Of a stretch of DNA of 64,000 nt, positions 46,758-56,608 are shown in pieces. The notes under the pieces were generated by a model. It was given only the letters and a program-made list of their open reading frames with translations, made no database searches and was not told the DNA's origin. Position 1 is the first letter of the stretch. Each line of letters starts with the position of its first letter. The DNA is taken from the NCBI RefSeq assembly GCF_019049675.1, contig NZ_JAFMOW010000049.1:1-64000 (forward strand). The letters run 5' to 3'. Source of the DNA: Rahnella bonaserana (GTDB taxonomy: Bacteria; Pseudomonadota; Gammaproteobacteria; Enterobacterales; Enterobacteriaceae). The position numbers and the translations under genes are program-made.

Positions 46758-47062
46758 TTCTTTGCTGAAAAGATAAGTAGCGATAACAGGTTAGCCGATA
46801 ACTGGTTGTCATAAATTATGGCGAATTGAAGCAGTCTATGGATATTAAATTCCATCATGAATGAGAGGAGTCTTAATCAAAATTTTGAGGGATAAATGAA
46901 AACAGGCGGGAAATCAATTCGTTTAGTGGTTTTATATACAGTGGTTATAGTAATAAAAGATAAAAATAACAGAAAGGAATGCGAAAAAGACAGTGGCCCC
47001 CTGAGGAAACAGAGGGCGCTATGCTGAAAAAAGCACCTGTAAACAGGCTAAATGGACTGCTG
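46758..47062. other. AT-rich intergenic region between rnd and minE
   Basis: About 305 bp. Apart from the 43-codon candidate ORF at 46896-47027 it shows no recognised feature. No clear minE terminator stem was found. Confidence 0.5.
46896..47027 (+). CDS. Candidate 43-residue small protein
   Basis: ATG preceded by GAGGG five bases upstream opens a 43-codon frame. The product has a basic N-terminus (MKTGGKSIR), a short hydrophobic run (LVVLYTVVIVI) and a charged tail rich in Lys, Arg and Glu. This is the shape of a small membrane-associated peptide. No family is recognised, and chance cannot be excluded. Confidence 0.22.
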   Translation: MKTGGKSIRLVVLYTVVIVIKDKNNRKECEKDSGPLRKQRALC

Positions 47063-47332
47063 TCATTTAGGCGCTTCTTCCGACTCTGGCAGGGTGACGT
47101 TCAGTTCCAGTACGGAAATATCGTCACCTTTTTGCTCGAACTGAACCTGTAACATTTCCGGGTCAATCTTAATGTACTTACAGATGACCGCGAGAATATC
47201 GCGTTTCAGTTCAGGCAGATACGACGGTTCACTATCCCCTCGACGCCGTTCGGCTACGATGATCTGTAGCCGTTCCTTGGCTATATTGGCTGTCGATTTT
47301 TTGCGGGACAGAAAGAAATCTAACAATGCCAT
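47063..47332 (-). CDS. minE: Cell division topological specificity factor MinE
   Basis: Drives pole-to-pole oscillation of MinD by stimulating its ATPase. The product is 89 aa. The N-terminal membrane-targeting and anti-MinCD segment is [30 protein letters not shown]; the C-terminal dimerisation domain follows. It lies 3 bp after minD in the minCDE operon. Confidence 0.97.
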   Translation of the reverse strand: MALLDFFLSRKKSTANIAKERLQIIVAERRRGDSEPSYLPELKRDILAVICKYIKIDPEMLQVQFEQKGDDISVLELNVTLPESEEAPK

Positions 47333-47335
47333 GGT

Positions 47336-48148
47336 TTATCCCCCAAAAAGGCGTTTCAGGAAACTCTTCTTCTCTTCCTCAATGAAACGGAATGCACGTT
47401 CTTCCCCAAGCAGACGGCTGACGGTATCGTCATACGCTTTCCCTGCATCGGATTCCTGATCCAGAATGACCGGTTCACCCTGGTTGGACGCCCGCAGTAC
47501 AGACTGATCTTCAGGGATAACCCCGATCAGAGGAATGCGCAGGATTTCCAGCACATCTTCCATGCTCAGCATGTCACCACGGCTGACACGGCCCGGGTTG
47601 TAACGGGTAAGAAGCAGATGTTCTTTGATAGGCTCCAGGCCTTGTTCCGCACGACGGGATTTTGAAGACAAAATACCCAGAATACGGTCGGAGTCGCGAA
47701 CGGACGAGACTTCAGGGTTCGTGGTGATCACGGCTTCATCGGCGAAATACAATGCCATCAGCGCGCCGGTTTCGATACCTGCCGGGGAGTCACACACGAC
47801 GAAATCGAATTCCATCTCGGCTAAATCGTTCAGGATTTTTTCCACGCCTTCACGGGTCAGCGCATCTTTATCGCGCGTCTGTGAAGCCGGAAGAATAAAC
47901 AGGTTTTCAGTGCGTTTGTCTTTGATAAGCGCCTGATTCAGCGTGGCATCACCCTGGATCACGTTCACGAAATCATAAACCACCCGGCGCTCACAGCCCA
48001 TAATCAAATCGAGATTACGCAGACCGATGTCGAAATCGATAACAACGGTCTTTTTGCCTTTTTGAGCTAAACCGGTAGCAATGGCCGCGCTTGAAGTGGT
48101 CTTGCCAACGCCCCCTTTACCCGATGTAACAACTATGATGCGTGCCAT
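47336..48148 (-). CDS. minD: Septum site-determining ATPase MinD
   Basis: A deviant-Walker ATPase that dimerises on the membrane and carries MinC. The product is 270 aa, identical in length to E. coli MinD. The deviant Walker A is GKGGVGKTT (10-18), and the C-terminal amphipathic membrane-targeting helix is EEEKKSFLKRLFGG. The ATG at 48148 has AGGA upstream; the six extra N-terminal codons of the frame are not used. Confidence 0.97.
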   Translation of the reverse strand: MARIIVVTSGKGGVGKTTSSAAIATGLAQKGKKTVVIDFDIGLRNLDLIMGCERRVVYDFVNVIQGDATLNQALIKDKRTENLFILPASQTRDKDALTREGVEKILNDLAEMEFDFVVCDSPAGIETGALMALYFADEAVITTNPEVSSVRDSDRILGILSSKSRRAEQGLEPIKEHLLLTRYNPGRVSRGDMLSMEDVLEILRIPLIGVIPEDQSVLRASNQGEPVILDQESDAGKAYDDTVSRLLGEERAFRFIEEEKKSFLKRLFGG

Positions 48149-48172
48149 GAAAGGATTCCTTGTCAAAAGGGC

Positions 48173-48862
48173 TTAGTTTAAAGGTTGTATGGTTAACACA
48201 TTATTTATCAGGCTGAGGCGCGCTGCCTGACCGAGGTAATCGGTCGGGATTTGATCACTCAACCAGTACTGCCCTGCGATAGAGACTAGTTCAGCGCCTA
48301 ATTGCGTGCAAAAAATCTGACAATTTGCATCACCTGCGGCGCCGGCCAGTGCTCTGCCTCGCATCATGCCGTAGATGTGGATATTGCCATCGGCAATCAG
48401 TTCCGCACCTGCGCTGACACTGTTGGTCACGATGAGGTCGCTGTTACGGGCATAAATCTGTTGGCCGGATCTGACCGGGGTACTGACAATGCGGGTCTTG
48501 GCCGGGGCATTGTCGGGCACGACAGGAACCGGTGGTTCAGCAGCGATACGCTGGGCACGACCTTCACTGAGCAGCGGTAAACCGGTGCGGGAAAGTGCGC
48601 GTTTTTGCGCTTCGTCTTTACAACCACTGATGCCAACAACGCGAAAGCCTGCAGAAGCGACAGCCTGTTGAATGTCTTTCCAGTTTGCTGCACCTGTGAG
48701 TGAAGCAACGTTGATAACAACAGGGGCATTTTTCAAAAAGGCCGGAGCTTGCTCCACTTTTTCCTGTAATGCCTGATAAATAACCTCTGGTTGTGAACTA
48801 TGTAAATGAACAACCGATAAGGTAAAACTGCTGCCTTTTAGTTCTATTGGCGATTGTGACAT
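48173..48862 (-). CDS. minC: Septum site-determining protein MinC
   Basis: Inhibits FtsZ polymerisation away from midcell when recruited by MinD. The product is 229 aa. The N-terminal FtsZ-acting domain (about 1-100) starts [17 protein letters not shown]. The C-terminal beta-helix domain contains [10 protein letters not shown] and [11 protein letters not shown]. First gene of minCDE, 24 bp before minD. Confidence 0.97.
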   Translation of the reverse strand: MSQSPIELKGSSFTLSVVHLHSSQPEVIYQALQEKVEQAPAFLKNAPVVINVASLTGAANWKDIQQAVASAGFRVVGISGCKDEAQKRALSRTGLPLLSEGRAQRIAAEPPVPVVPDNAPAKTRIVSTPVRSGQQIYARNSDLIVTNSVSAGAELIADGNIHIYGMMRGRALAGAAGDANCQIFCTQLGAELVSIAGQYWLSDQIPTDYLGQAARLSLINNVLTIQPLN

Positions 48863-48998
48863 CTATCCTGACTCAGTCTCAGCAACTCTAAATCCCCGGA
48901 ATACCACTCGGGGGGCGATATTCCGATGTACGATAAGCATGTTATAGTTACAGTTATATCTAGGCAAGCCACCGTTTCAATAAAATAGAGTTAAAAAA

Positions 48999-49271
48999 AT
49001 GCTTTGTGTGATCTATAGAAGTACCAAACGCGACCAGACTTATCTTTATGTCGAAAAAAAAGACGATTTTTCCCGTGTGCCTGAAGAATTACTTAAAGGT
49101 TTTGGCGTGCCTCAGTTCTCAATGATGCTAAATCTGGCCAACCGTGAAAAACTGGCCACCGCTGATATTGCCAAAGTGCGTCAGTCTCTTGAAGAGCAGG
49201 GTTATTATCTGCAGGTTCCACCGCCGGTAGAAAGTTTATTGAATATTCATCTGAACGACGCCAGTAAATAA
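48999..49271 (+). CDS. ycgL: YcgL-family protein
   Basis: A 90-aa conserved gamma-proteobacterial protein ([28 protein letters not shown]). Its molecular role is unknown. It lies divergent from minC, as in E. coli. Confidence 0.93.
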   Translation: MLCVIYRSTKRDQTYLYVEKKDDFSRVPEELLKGFGVPQFSMMLNLANREKLATADIAKVRQSLEEQGYYLQVPPPVESLLNIHLNDASK

Positions 49272-49393
49272 CGCATTCCAGACATTTGTTTCGGCAATCC
49301 TCGAACTTTCGGACGTGATGACTTGCATTCATCGTTGTAGTGCTCAAAGCTTAGAACGATGAATCACTTGCAGAAGTCAAAAGGAAGAAATTG

Positions 49394-50548
49394 ATGAAAT
49401 TGTCGGCACTGGCCGTGTTAACACCGCTGATTGTCCTCAGCGGTTGTGCAGCACAGAAAGCTACCTCAGGGCAAACCACCACGCCATCCACTACGGCAAC
49501 ACAGCCTGCCGCCGCCGCACCGGCAACGCCTTCAGGCAAAACATCTCTGGCAGAACAGGGACGAGATCCCGCGGAATTCCCGGCTTATGTGGAGCAACTC
49601 AAAGCGCAAGCGCTCTCTCAGGGCATCAGCCAGCAGACTATCGACAGCACCTTCGCGAATATCCATTTCGTCGACCGCGTGATTAATTCTGACCGCAATC
49701 AGTTAGAGAAGAAAATTACTCTCGACGATTATCTGACCCGCGTACTGCCTGAATGGAAAATTAAACAGGGGCAGGAGCAGTTGCAGAATAATTTGCCTGC
49801 GCTGACAAAGGCCAGTGACCGCTATGGCGTGCAGCCGCAGTACATTGTGGCGCTGTGGGCAATGGAAAGCAGTTTCGGCAAAATTCAGGGGAAAGAAGAC
49901 GTGTTCTCTGCGCTGGCGACGCTGGCCTTCGAAGGACGTCGTGAAGCATTCTTCACCAAAGAATTTATGTCGGCGCTTAAAATTGTCGATTCCGGTAAAG
50001 CTACCAGCGACATGATGAAAGGTTCCTGGGCGGGTGCGATGGGGCAGTCGCAATTTATGCCAAGCTCATATCTGACTTACGGCGCTGACGGTAACGGCGA
50101 CGGCAAAATCGATATCTGGAAGAACACCGACGATGTGTTTGCCTCAACGGCCAATTATTTATCCAAAGAAGGCTGGAAAGGCGATCAGGGCTGGGGACAG
50201 GAAGTGAAATTGCCAGCTAACTTTGACGGCAATCTGGCAGGACTTAAAAACAATCAGATGCATCCGGCACGTTACTGGCAGCAACTTGGCGTAACGCAGG
50301 TTGACGGCAGCCCGCTGACATCCACAGCCACCCGCGCATGGATTATCACACCGGATGATACGCAGGGACGGGCTTTCCTGGTTTACGATAACTTCCGTAC
50401 GATCATGCACTGGAACCGTTCAACCTATTTCGCGCTGAGTATTGGCATGATGGCGGATGGCGTTATGGGCGCGCAAACACCTGTGGTTTCCGGCGACGCA
50501 GCACCGGTGCAGAACGCCCCGGCACCGCATAATCCGTTCAGCGGCTGA
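49394..50548 (+). CDS. Lytic murein transglycosylase, MltB family, lipoprotein
   Basis: An outer-membrane-anchored enzyme of 384 aa that cleaves peptidoglycan glycan strands to 1,6-anhydro ends. The signal peptide MKLSALAVLTPLIVLSGC has its lipidated Cys at 18. A Thr/Ala/Pro linker reaches about 55. The SLT_2 catalytic domain has the likely catalytic Glu in VALWAMESSFGKIQG, plus WAGAMGQSQFMPSSY. A C-terminal peptidoglycan-binding domain seen in some relatives is not obvious. The start is ATG 49394 with AAGGAAG upstream. The position between ycgL and ycgM differs from E. coli. Confidence 0.9.
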   Translation: MKLSALAVLTPLIVLSGCAAQKATSGQTTTPSTTATQPAAAAPATPSGKTSLAEQGRDPAEFPAYVEQLKAQALSQGISQQTIDSTFANIHFVDRVINSDRNQLEKKITLDDYLTRVLPEWKIKQGQEQLQNNLPALTKASDRYGVQPQYIVALWAMESSFGKIQGKEDVFSALATLAFEGRREAFFTKEFMSALKIVDSGKATSDMMKGSWAGAMGQSQFMPSSYLTYGADGNGDGKIDIWKNTDDVFASTANYLSKEGWKGDQGWGQEVKLPANFDGNLAGLKNNQMHPARYWQQLGVTQVDGSPLTSTATRAWIITPDDTQGRAFLVYDNFRTIMHWNRSTYFALSIGMMADGVMGAQTPVVSGDAAPVQNAPAPHNPFSG

Positions 50549-50574
50549 TATTCCTCACATCAAGGAGTGGCTGT

Positions 50575-51231
50575 ATGTACCAACACAGAGACTGGCACGG
50601 CGCATTACTCGATTTTCCGGTGAACAAAGTGGTGTGTGTCGGCAATAATTACGCCGACCATATCAAAGAGATGGGCAGTCAGCGATCGGCTGAGCCGGTT
50701 GTGTTCATCAAACCGGAAACGGCGCTTTGCGACATCCGTCAGCCTGTCGCTATACCGAAGGATTTCGGTGCTGTGCATCATGAAGTCGAACTGGCGGTAC
50801 TGATCGGCACTCCGCTTAAACAGGCAACGGAAGATCGCGTTGCTAATGCCATCGCCGGTTACGGGCTGGCACTGGATCTCACGTTGCGGGATTTGCAGAC
50901 CCGGTTCAAAGAGTCCGGACAACCCTGGGAAAAAGCCAAAGGGTTTGACGGTTCTTGTCCCATCAGCGGATTTATTCCGGTCAGTGAATTTGGTTATGCC
51001 CAGCAGGCCGAGTTGCTGCTGGAGATCAACGGGCAAAGGCGTCAGTCAGGCAATACCCGCGACATGCTGACGCCGATTTTGCCGCTGATTGCCTACATGA
51101 GCCGTTTCTTCACGCTGCGTGCCGGTGACATTATCCTGACGGGTACACCTCACGGCGTCGGGCCGCTCAACGCGGGCGATGAAATCTTAGCTACACTCAA
51201 TGGTAAGCAAGTCGCTACCCGTGTGATTTAG
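50575..51231 (+). CDS. ycgM: Fumarylacetoacetate hydrolase family protein YcgM
   Basis: A 218-aa FAH-fold hydrolase or decarboxylase; relatives act as acylpyruvases or oxaloacetate decarboxylases. Metal-binding acidic residues are expected in VHHEVELAVLIG and in GYGLALDLTLRD; GDIILTGTPHGVGPL is the conserved C-terminal block. It lies 26 bp after the transglycosylase gene and is followed by ycgN, as in E. coli. Confidence 0.92.
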   Translation: MYQHRDWHGALLDFPVNKVVCVGNNYADHIKEMGSQRSAEPVVFIKPETALCDIRQPVAIPKDFGAVHHEVELAVLIGTPLKQATEDRVANAIAGYGLALDLTLRDLQTRFKESGQPWEKAKGFDGSCPISGFIPVSEFGYAQQAELLLEINGQRRQSGNTRDMLTPILPLIAYMSRFFTLRAGDIILTGTPHGVGPLNAGDEILATLNGKQVATRVI

Positions 51232-51329
51232 CGCATTGCAATGATGTCGCCGGAGCAGCTTTCCGGCGGCTTTACTTGCATCTGAAGGCTAAAGCGTCTA
51301 TATAAGCACCCTCATTTTATTTATACCGG

Positions 51330-51788
51330 ATGCACATCATGACTGAACCCGCTTTTTGGCAGCAAAAAACGCTGTCTGAAATGACTGACGAAGAATGGGA
51401 AGCATTGTGCGACGGCTGCGGACAATGTTGCCTGCATAAGCTGATTGATGAAGACACGGACGAGATTTACTTCACCAACGTCGCGTGTAATCAGCTCAAT
51501 ATTAAATCTTGTCAGTGCCGCAACTATGAGCGTCGTTTTACGCTGGAAGAAGACTGTATCAAACTGACACGTGAAAACCTGACCACTTTTGACTGGTTGC
51601 CGCCGACCTGCGCCTACCGCCTGATAGGCGAGGGCAAGCCTTTGCTCCCGTGGCATCCGCTGCTGAATAAAGCATCCAAATCTGCCATGCATACGGCGCA
51701 GATCTCTGTGCGTTATATCGCCGTGCGTGAAGACGATGTCGAAGACTGGCAGGATCATATTATGAATAAGCCAAGCTGGGCGAAGTAA
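51330..51788 (+). CDS. ycgN: YcgN family cysteine-cluster protein
   Basis: A 152-aa protein of the UPF0153/UPF0260 type. The cysteine cluster CDGCGQCC with further Cys in NVACNQL and SCQCRNY suggests a bound metal or iron-sulfur centre. The function is unknown. The ATG at 51330 or 51339 could start it; E. coli YcgN aligns from the second onward. Confidence 0.93.
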   Translation: MHIMTEPAFWQQKTLSEMTDEEWEALCDGCGQCCLHKLIDEDTDEIYFTNVACNQLNIKSCQCRNYERRFTLEEDCIKLTRENLTTFDWLPPTCAYRLIGEGKPLLPWHPLLNKASKSAMHTAQISVRYIAVREDDVEDWQDHIMNKPSWAK

Positions 51789-52258
51789 CTACCTGTAGTG
51801 ATTGAAGAACTTCATCACTGTGATATAGCGCGGGGGCGTATGCGGGGCATCACCCGTAAACAGTAGTACTTCTAACCCCTTAGAAGCAGGTTATCCGAGC
51901 CGGTACAATTCTTGTGAGCTAAATGGTTACTGGTAATGAAGATGATATACACACGGGCTGAAGGTGTTACTTCCTCCAGTTTTTATACAAACATATGGCG
52001 CCATTAATAGCCGAGATAGTGATGTTTTTCATGAACAACATGACCACTAATTCAAAATTCCTCGGTGGATATGGTCTTACTGGCGGCTACTGCTCTCAAC
52101 TCATTCCATAACAAGCTTTTGTCACTGTATATCGTCCATCCGGCACAGTCATTCCATACCTCGCAGGAGACAGCTCAAAACCTTTTGTCTAATGCACGGT
52201 GAATACGCCTCTCGGAATATGCCGACAGGCTCTGTAACCGATGCTCAAATTTATGTAG

Positions 52259-52441
52259 CCGTTGTATCTAGTTCAGATGACTTACAGCGATGTTGACCCC
52301 GGCACTAACGTGCTGCCTTACCATGGCAACCGAAGACGAAGCAGGGGCTTAAAGCTATGGAATGCATATCGTGTGTTGCTGAGCAGGATTAACGCCAATG
52401 TCAGCGACTGCATATCTTCGCTTTCCGCTCCAGACCAGTAA
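52259..52441 (+). pseudogene. Remnant resembling the C-terminus of a phage tail fibre assembly protein (Tfa)
   Basis: An open frame without start or upstream continuity ends ...LKLWNAYRVLLSRINANVSD..., which recalls the W-x-x-Y-R-V-L-L-x-R-hydrophobic end of phage Tfa chaperones. An in-frame stop lies directly upstream. The match is from memory of the family and covers only about 25 residues. Confidence 0.4.
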
Positions 52442-52450
52442 GAAATGAAA

Positions 52451-52478
52451 TACCCTTGAGCAATAATGTTCAAGGGTA
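52451..52478 (-). terminator. Hairpin after gtrC-like gene
   Basis: TACCCTTGA (52451-52459) and TCAAGGGTA (52470-52478) form a stem with a 10-nt loop. On the minus strand TTTCATTTC follows. It lies just past the gtrC stop. Confidence 0.65.
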
Positions 52479-52494
52479 TGGTTGGGCTGTAATA

Positions 52495-54522
52495 TTATTT
52501 TTGACCTACGATCTTAATAGAATCACAAGACGGATTACCGTGCTTACCAATGCTCATAGATATTGGAGTGTTATTGAATTTTACAATGTCAATCGTTGCA
52601 GAATGATTGTTTTCAACGTGCGTGGAAATTTCATGGCCTGATTGGTCTGTAATTGTCACATCAACGCCATCAGCACCCTCACAAGTATTCGTGACTGATG
52701 ATATCGCCAATGCCTTAACACCATTCAAGGTCCAAGAAATTGTTGTAGGACGCGTCTCGCCAGGGTGCGCATAGATTGTGCCGTCATCCTCAATGCTTAG
52801 CTTGCCCCAGACATCTCCGAGAGAAATTGATCCAGTTACGAATGGTATGAATAGGCCAGTGTCATACACGCCTTTCCATTGCGGATAACTCACATAGTAT
52901 TTTGAAATGAAAGACATCATCTCATCATGAGTGAATGGCCTTGTCCTTTCGTAAATATACGCAGTAACGCCTTGATCCAGAGGATACCCTTCGCCGACCT
53001 TTCTAAATGCCTTACCAATACCTTCATTTCGCAATAACTCTTCTGCTGGAATTGTTATAACTTGCTGTCCAGAAGCAATTAAATGTGTTTGAATTGGATC
53101 TGCAACTATAAAATATTTAGACATCAGCGATGGAACATTTAACTCATCCCTGAGGTCGACCTGAGACATTCCGGCAATGAATTTACTTAACCTCAGATTA
53201 GACAATGTGTTAAGCATGTTATCGTTCAGAACGCTACTTGATGAAAGAACGGTCAATTTATCGTTTCCATGCAACATACTTTGAATGTCTGATGATAACA
53301 GAAGATAATTATTATAATTATCTACCCGCATCGGTAAGTATTTTGTAGGAAGATAGTTTGTAGCCCAATTCTCACCCTTATTAAATAGAGACTGCTGATT
53401 AATGATAAGACACGTTGCTGAGATTAGTGCAACAAAGGTGAGTTTGTAAGCATTCTTTGATAATTTCAAAAGGATAAACTGTAACCCAAAAGCTGAAACT
53501 ATTAACACCCATAAGGCGAAAGGAAGGCAATGATGTAAACCAGGTGATTGAGTTCTTGTAAAAATGAAAAAGCTGAATGCAAGATTAAAAGCAGAGAATA
53601 TCACCAAGTAATCTTGTTTTCTTTTTCTGCCAAAAATCGACAGGCATATAGACAACAAGAACAGTGGAAGTAGATATAATCCGATGTCGTGTAGGACATT
53701 ATAGAATGATGCTTCTACACTTGACTTGTAAGCAGAGTAGATGAATGAATAATCGGTTGTAACGACTCTTTTAAGTAGGTTCCATTGCAACAATACCGAA
53801 AGTATTGCAGATGAGACGCCAGAAATGAAGAAGAAAACAGCAATCTTAAATATTCGATTAAAGCTATGCCCATTAACCTTATAAAGATAATAGTTTAATA
53901 TTGGCAAAGAAATATAGAGAGAGACGATAGTGTATGCATACCAGCGTCGTAAAAGGAATGGTGCCCATAAGATTGCACCAAGAACTATTGCTTTTCTGAT
54001 GTCCAGCTTACCTGAGAGATCTGTTTTGCTTGAATACACTACTGCATATATCACAAAAATCAAACCACATATGTCAGGATAACCCCTCAAAGTTGGAGCC
54101 CAAAAAGCAACCAATGTGGCTGGTAAAACAAGCGTTATCACCTTCCAATATGCTGAATTTTCTTCTGAGAGCTTATTCAATAGCAAAGAGAAGAGCAGGG
54201 CAACTGGAAGCAAGTACATTATGGATAAAGATAATACATATACCAGCCTGGTTTCACCACCTGCAATATAAAATACTGATGTTATGGCAACAGGAAGCAG
54301 ATTATAATCATCATTTTTTATTGAGGAAACCAGTCGTGAAATGGCTCCTGCAGGGTCTGCAAGGAGGTTGGCACCAAACTGCTGCCAAAATCTCCAATAT
54401 CCGTTAGAGTCCCAATAATAGATATTATGCTCTCTCCCTACATAATATGAAGCAATGAAAACAATAAAAAAAAGCGATATCAAAAAAAGTATAGTGTTGA
54501 TGGTTTTATTATTTAACTTCAT
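52495..54522 (-). CDS. Serotype-specific membrane glucosyltransferase (GtrC-like)
   Basis: A polytopic protein of 675 aa in the third position of a gtr operon. That is the place of the serotype-specific transferase that moves a sugar from the polyprenyl-phosphate carrier to O-antigen. About 10-12 hydrophobic helices fill residues 5-400. WDSNGYWRFWQQFG in the first periplasmic loop is a plausible catalytic acidic site, as in GT-C enzymes. A soluble periplasmic domain follows (about 430-675). The ATG at 54522 (GGAGG upstream) overlaps gtrB by 14 bp. Sequence is AT-rich and unlike its core neighbours. These proteins are too variable to infer the sugar linkage. Confidence 0.8.
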   Translation of the reverse strand: MKLNNKTINTILFLISLFFIVFIASYYVGREHNIYYWDSNGYWRFWQQFGANLLADPAGAISRLVSSIKNDDYNLLPVAITSVFYIAGGETRLVYVLSLSIMYLLPVALLFSLLLNKLSEENSAYWKVITLVLPATLVAFWAPTLRGYPDICGLIFVIYAVVYSSKTDLSGKLDIRKAIVLGAILWAPFLLRRWYAYTIVSLYISLPILNYYLYKVNGHSFNRIFKIAVFFFISGVSSAILSVLLQWNLLKRVVTTDYSFIYSAYKSSVEASFYNVLHDIGLYLLPLFLLSICLSIFGRKRKQDYLVIFSAFNLAFSFFIFTRTQSPGLHHCLPFALWVLIVSAFGLQFILLKLSKNAYKLTFVALISATCLIINQQSLFNKGENWATNYLPTKYLPMRVDNYNNYLLLSSDIQSMLHGNDKLTVLSSSSVLNDNMLNTLSNLRLSKFIAGMSQVDLRDELNVPSLMSKYFIVADPIQTHLIASGQQVITIPAEELLRNEGIGKAFRKVGEGYPLDQGVTAYIYERTRPFTHDEMMSFISKYYVSYPQWKGVYDTGLFIPFVTGSISLGDVWGKLSIEDDGTIYAHPGETRPTTISWTLNGVKALAISSVTNTCEGADGVDVTITDQSGHEISTHVENNHSATIDIVKFNNTPISMSIGKHGNPSCDSIKIVGQK

Positions 54523-55501
54523 CATTGCCTCCCTGTTTTTCCTCAACAAAGAATCTCGGCCTCCCTTTTGTCTCAATATAAATTTTCCCAACATACTCAC
54601 CAATAACCCCCAGGCAAAGTAACTGGACCCCACCAAAGAAGATGATAGATATCATAACTGATGTCCAACCTTCCACTGTGCTTCCATTGATCTTTTCAAT
54701 TATTGCGTAAATTGCAGTAATAATAGATATTATGCAAGTAATGAACCCTAATGCTGATATCATTCTGAGCGGTGTTATTGTAAGTGACGTTATTCCTTCA
54801 ACAGCTAAGGATATCATCTTTTTAATAGGGTATTTAGACTCCCCAGCTACTCGCTCGTCCCTTGAATAATAAACTTTTGATGAAGTAAAGCCTAATAATG
54901 GGACTATTCCCCTAATGTACATATTTTGCTCTTTGAAATTGAGCAGGCAATCAACAGCGTTCCTGCTCATTAGTCGGTAATCAGCATGATTAGAGACCTG
55001 ATTGACGCCCATGTTTTCCATCAAGGAATAGAACATTTTAGCGGTTGTTCTTTTAAATACGCTGTCTGTAGACCTATCATTTCTCACACCGTAAACAATG
55101 TCACTGCCTTTATTATATTCCTCAAGCATGGACTCAATACAATGAACGTCATCTTGCAAGTCAGCGTCAATACTAATTACTACATCCGATTTTGATTCAG
55201 ACAGGCCAGCAATGAGTGCATTCTGATGCCCTCTATTTCTAGATAATTTAACGCCGGAAACAAACCCATTTTTACTACATGCTTCTTTTATCTGAAGCCA
55301 GGTGTTATCCTTGCTACCATCATCCACAAATATAATTTTACTTTGCGGGCTTACCTTTTTGGCACTCATCAGGTTGCACAAGACACTCCCCAAAACTTCC
55401 AAGCAGTGAGGAAATGCCTCTTTCTCATTATAGCAAGGAACGACGATATCCATGCTTGGAGGTGTGATATTACTTCTATGCGTCATGGTTGTGTCTTTCA
55501 T
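54509..55501 (-). CDS. gtrB: Bactoprenol glucosyltransferase GtrB
   Basis: Transfers glucose from UDP-glucose to undecaprenyl phosphate on the cytoplasmic face. The product is 330 aa. The GT2 domain has MDIVVPCYNEKEAF, FVDDGSKDNT and the metal-binding block ISIDADLQDD, then NRGHQNALIAGL. Two C-terminal helices follow (about 230-315). The ATG at 55501 overlaps the gtrA stop (ATGA). AT-rich. Confidence 0.93.
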   Translation of the reverse strand: MKDTTMTHRSNITPPSMDIVVPCYNEKEAFPHCLEVLGSVLCNLMSAKKVSPQSKIIFVDDGSKDNTWLQIKEACSKNGFVSGVKLSRNRGHQNALIAGLSESKSDVVISIDADLQDDVHCIESMLEEYNKGSDIVYGVRNDRSTDSVFKRTTAKMFYSLMENMGVNQVSNHADYRLMSRNAVDCLLNFKEQNMYIRGIVPLLGFTSSKVYYSRDERVAGESKYPIKKMISLAVEGITSLTITPLRMISALGFITCIISIITAIYAIIEKINGSTVEGWTSVMISIIFFGGVQLLCLGVIGEYVGKIYIETKGRPRFFVEEKQGGNDEVK

Positions 55502-55866
55502 TTCATCACCCAAAATCTGTTTAATATAAAACCTGTAACTGTATAGAACGCCATTCCAACTAACTGTGCAAAAACTGTATATTCAGGAAAAAAGAACAAA
55601 ATTAATTTAAGCGGAATTAGATTTATAATGTAAGCAATTCCACAGGTTGCTACGAACTTTGATAATTTCCCTAAGCTTAGCTTAGAATTAAAGGTAAATA
55701 CGCTATTAACGACAAAGCTAAATATTATGCCTACGACATACCCGATAGCATTTGCGGCATACAAATTGAATTTTGCATACATTAGGAAAAATATAACTAA
55801 TGCTGTAACCCCAGTGTTCAATAGGCCAACAATCATATATTTAACTAGTAATCTATTCGTGGACAC
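55498..55866 (-). CDS. gtrA: GtrA-family flippase
   Basis: A 122-aa protein with four hydrophobic helices. It starts MSTNRLLVKYMIVGLLNTGVTALVIFF and ends FILNRFWVMK, as the family does. It is thought to flip the glucosylated polyprenyl phosphate to the periplasm. First gene of the gtrABC operon. Confidence 0.92.
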   Translation of the reverse strand: MSTNRLLVKYMIVGLLNTGVTALVIFFLMYAKFNLYAANAIGYVVGIIFSFVVNSVFTFNSKLSLGKLSKFVATCGIAYIINLIPLKLILFFFPEYTVFAQLVGMAFYTVTGFILNRFWVMK

Positions 55867-56097
55867 TCTGTACCCGCTTAAACCCTAACCGTTAGTTGAG
55901 GGGTAATGGTAGTTAAAAATATTATAATAACAAGCGTTAACATTATATAAATTTATGAATACATTGCGTTTTGCTTCGATACGGCTATACAAATCAGCCA
56001 CTAACGCTCACATTTAAGATATTCCTCATAAAGATCAGTCAACTAAGATTTCTCCGCGCCGTCCCTTGGCAATGACAGGACCCTATGATGCACATAT

Positions 56098-56352
56098 GTG
56101 TACATGAACAGTATTTTTGAGATGATCATGGCTAGACAAAATGAAATCGATGCTGCGTTTACGAAAGTAACCAAGACTGGAAGCACCGGCGGCGCAGCCT
56201 GCTCATCATTTGGCGGTTTGTCACATTATGCCTCAGCTGGAGTTGTAAGAGGCGTATCAGGCGATGATGGTGCGGCCAGCACTGCTGGCCAGTCGAAATA
56301 TGGAGCGGGCATAGGAGCAAATGGTTACTACATAATTGAGGACTATGCCTAA
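56098..56352 (+). CDS. Short Gly-rich ORF resembling a phage tail-fibre tip fragment
   Basis: An 84-aa frame. The C-terminal half is Gly/Ala/Ser-rich and ends GANGYYIIEDYA, similar to the last residues of Gly-rich phage tail proteins (G-Y/V-x-I-I-E-E-Y/F-A). The N-terminal part, from MARQNEIDAAF, is short and the RBS is weak. It is more likely the 3' remnant of a tail gene than a complete gene, though it could be expressed from the ATG at 56128. Confidence 0.4.
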   Translation: MYMNSIFEMIMARQNEIDAAFTKVTKTGSTGGAACSSFGGLSHYASAGVVRGVSGDDGAASTAGQSKYGAGIGANGYYIIEDYA

Positions 56353-56358
56353 TGATTC

Positions 56359-56399
<41 letters not shown>

Positions 56400-56608
56400 C
56401 ATTGCGAATGATAAGACCTTACTAATTAAAAAAATCGTTGCCGATGAAAAATTTCAATTGGAAGGGTATTATTTATTGAAATGCTGGATGGTGTTCTTTG
56501 CCTGGCTGGGGTGTATTACAACAAGGAAGGCGGGGGGATTATTTTTATCCTGAATTCACAAGTACGTGACGTAGCAGATTTTAGGGGAGGGCTTTAAATA
56601 GCCCTCTT

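Larger units (their letters stand above)
51789..52494. other. Gene-poor edge of the gtr island with decayed coding sequence
   Basis: About 700 bp with only broken short frames. Short frames on the plus strand (for example one reading AFVTVYRPSGTVIPYLAGDS near 52110-52185) look protein-like but are interrupted by stops. The right end carries a tail-fibre assembly-like fragment (52259-52441) and the gtrC terminator. Confidence 0.5.

Noticed and set aside
55867-56097. Dam/OxyR phase-variation switch upstream of gtrA
   Set aside because: Phase-variable gtr operons have several GATC sites in the promoter; only one GATC (56033-56036) was noticed here, well upstream.
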